7,451 bases of DNA from Anaerolineales bacterium (GTDB lineage: Bacteria; Chloroflexota; Anaerolineae; Anaerolineales; Villigracilaceae). This document shows, one piece after another, positions 6,294 to 7,451 of this stretch. The stretch covers positions 1 to 7,451 of the forward strand of contig JANWWB010000370.1 in NCBI GenBank assembly GCA_025056515.1. Direction: 5' to 3'. How positions within the stretch are numbered: the stretch's first letter is position 1; each line of letters begins with the position of its first letter. The translations under genes and the position numbers were made by a program. The notes under the pieces were generated by a model that made no database searches, was not told the origin of the DNA, and saw only the letters and a list, made by a program, of their open reading frames with translations.

Positions 6294-7451
6294 ATGAGCA
6301 CACTCCTCATCAAGCATGCCTATCTTGTGACAATGGACGACCGCCGGCGGGAGATTCCCGATGGCGGCCTTTTTATCCGTGACGGCTTTATCGAGCAAGT
6401 TGGACAAACAAGTAGTCTGCCCGACACAGCCGATGAGGTGCTTGACCTACGCGACCATCTGCTCCTCCCTGGCCTGGTCAACACACACCACCACTTCTAC
6501 CAGACGCTGACTCGCGCCGTACCGGCCGCGCAGGACGCTAACCTGTTTAACTGGCTCAAGACACTCTACCCGATTTGGGCGCGGTTGACGCCAGAAGATA
6601 TTTTCATCTCGGCACAAACGGCTCTGGCCGAGCTGGCGCTCTCCGGATGTACCACGGCCTCTGACCATCTCTACCTCTACCCCAACGGCTCAAAACTAGA
6701 TGATGAGATCGCCGCAGCGCAAGAAATCGGTGTGCGCATTCACGCCTCGCGCGGCTCGATGAGCCTGGGCGAATCGAAGGGCGGTCTGCCGCCCGACTCG
6801 GTGGTGGATAGTGAAGAGAATATCTTACGCGATAGCCAACGCCTCATCGAAACCTACCACGACCCAAAGCCCGGTTCGTTCGTCCAAATCGTCCTCGCCC
6901 CTTGCTCGCCCTTTTCGGTGACCGGCGAGTTGATGCGTGAATCGGCGCGCTTGGCACGCCACTACGGCGTACGCCTACACACCCACTTGGCCGAGACCGA
7001 AGACGAGGAACAGTTTTGCCTACACAAGTTCGGACATCGTCCAGTCGCCTACATGCAGGAACTGGATTGGGTCGGTGAGGATGTCTGGTTCGCCCATGCA
7101 ATTTGGGTCAATCCACAGGAAATCAACGTTTTTGCACGCCATGGTTGCGGCGTAGCGCATTGTCCATCCTCGAACATGCGCCTCGCCTCCGGCATTGCGC
7201 CGATCAAAGAATATCTGGCTGCGGGTGTCAAGGTCGGCTTGGGAGTAGATGGTAGCGCAAGCAACGACAGTTCACACATGCTCGCCGAGGCACGTCAGGC
7301 CATGCTCCTGGCGCGGCTGAAGGAGGGCATCACCGGCTTCTCGCTCTCGAATGACCCCTCGCGCAAGTTGATGACCGCCCGCGAGGCTCTCTGGCTGGCA
7401 ACGCGCGGCGGTGCAGCCGTGCTAGGCCGCACCGACATCGGCTCGCTCGAA
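6294..7451 (+). CDS. 8-oxoguanine deaminase-like amidohydrolase, 3' end outside window
   Basis: The frame from the ATG at 6294 is open for 386 codons to the right edge; full-length relatives are about 450 residues, so roughly 60 are missing. It belongs to the amidohydrolase superfamily, TrzA/AtzB/SAH-deaminase branch. The N-terminal strand segment LLIKHAYLVTMDD is typical. Metal ligands are His65 and His67 in NTHHHFYQTLTR, His231 in HTHLAETEDEEQ and Asp319 in GLGVDGSASND. Glu234 and His268 are the expected catalytic pair. The segments TRAVPAAQDANLFNWLKTLY, SGCTTASDHLYLYPNG and LAPCSPFSVT resemble 8-oxoguanine deaminases, which convert 8-oxoguanine to urate and ammonia. Hydroxytriazine or other purine/pyrimidine deaminase activity remains possible. 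No clear ribosome site precedes the ATG, but this start gives the normal N-terminus. It has its own promoter and operator-like sites. Confidence 0.85.
   Translation, partial: MSTLLIKHAYLVTMDDRRREIPDGGLFIRDGFIEQVGQTSSLPDTADEVLDLRDHLLLPGLVNTHHHFYQTLTRAVPAAQDANLFNWLKTLYPIWARLTPEDIFISAQTALAELALSGCTTASDHLYLYPNGSKLDDEIAAAQEIGVRIHASRGSMSLGESKGGLPPDSVVDSEENILRDSQRLIETYHDPKPGSFVQIVLAPCSPFSVTGELMRESARLARHYGVRLHTHLAETEDEEQFCLHKFGHRPVAYMQELDWVGEDVWFAHAIWVNPQEINVFARHGCGVAHCPSSNMRLASGIAPIKEYLAAGVKVGLGVDGSASNDSSHMLAEARQAMLLARLKEGITGFSLSNDPSRKLMTAREALWLATRGGAAVLGRTDIGSLE

Noticed and set aside
6447..7279. Open frames in other frames and on the minus strand across the deaminase gene
   Set aside because: The +strand frame from 6294 carries all the amidohydrolase metal and catalytic motifs without a break, so these are shadows.
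1..7451. CRISPR array, tRNA or rRNA genes
   Set aside because: No regularly spaced repeats, and no tRNA or rRNA signature sequences were seen on either strand.

Overview
The window reads as a stretch of bacterial chromosome, moderately GC-rich by eye, with every recognisable gene on the + strand. Strong AGGAG-type ribosome sites, compact intergenic gaps and the general look of the proteins suggest a Chloroflexota-like (Anaerolineae-type) organism. That assignment is an impression from the proteins, not a search result.

Layout: (1) 1-227, the 3' end of an adenosine/adenine deaminase gene. (2) 315-3032, a complete aconitase with all three iron-sulfur cysteines. (3) 3129-4370, an M20-family amidohydrolase of the allantoate / N-carbamoyl-amino-acid type. 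Its ATG overlaps the stop of a possible 14-codon mini-ORF. (4) 4437-5009, a small ankyrin-repeat protein, followed by a clean intrinsic terminator (5051-5075). (5) 5301-5963, a PlsC-type acyltransferase, again closed by a terminator (5969-5991). (6) 5964-6293, a 330-base gene-free stretch that is the densest unexplained part of the window. Its left half can fold into several hairpins and a pseudoknot. Its right half holds a good sigma70-type promoter wrapped in inverted repeats. (7) 6294-7451, an 8-oxoguanine deaminase-like amidohydrolase that runs off the right edge.

Three of the seven genes act, or probably act, on purines or purine-breakdown products: the adenosine deaminase, the ureide-type amidase and the 8-oxoguanine deaminase. 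A nucleobase salvage or nitrogen-recovery neighbourhood is therefore a reasonable inference. Aconitase, PlsC and the ankyrin protein are general genes with no obvious tie to it.

The best candidate for something undescribed is 6042-6272: a compact structured-RNA-like module whose 3' pairing partners are reused in a long-loop terminator. That terminator overlaps the -35 box of the deaminase promoter, and a GntR/FadR-like palindrome lies just after the -10. The module could be a solitary transposon-type guide RNA (OMEGA/HEARO-like), an attenuator, or an unrelated small RNA. The sequence alone does not decide between these.
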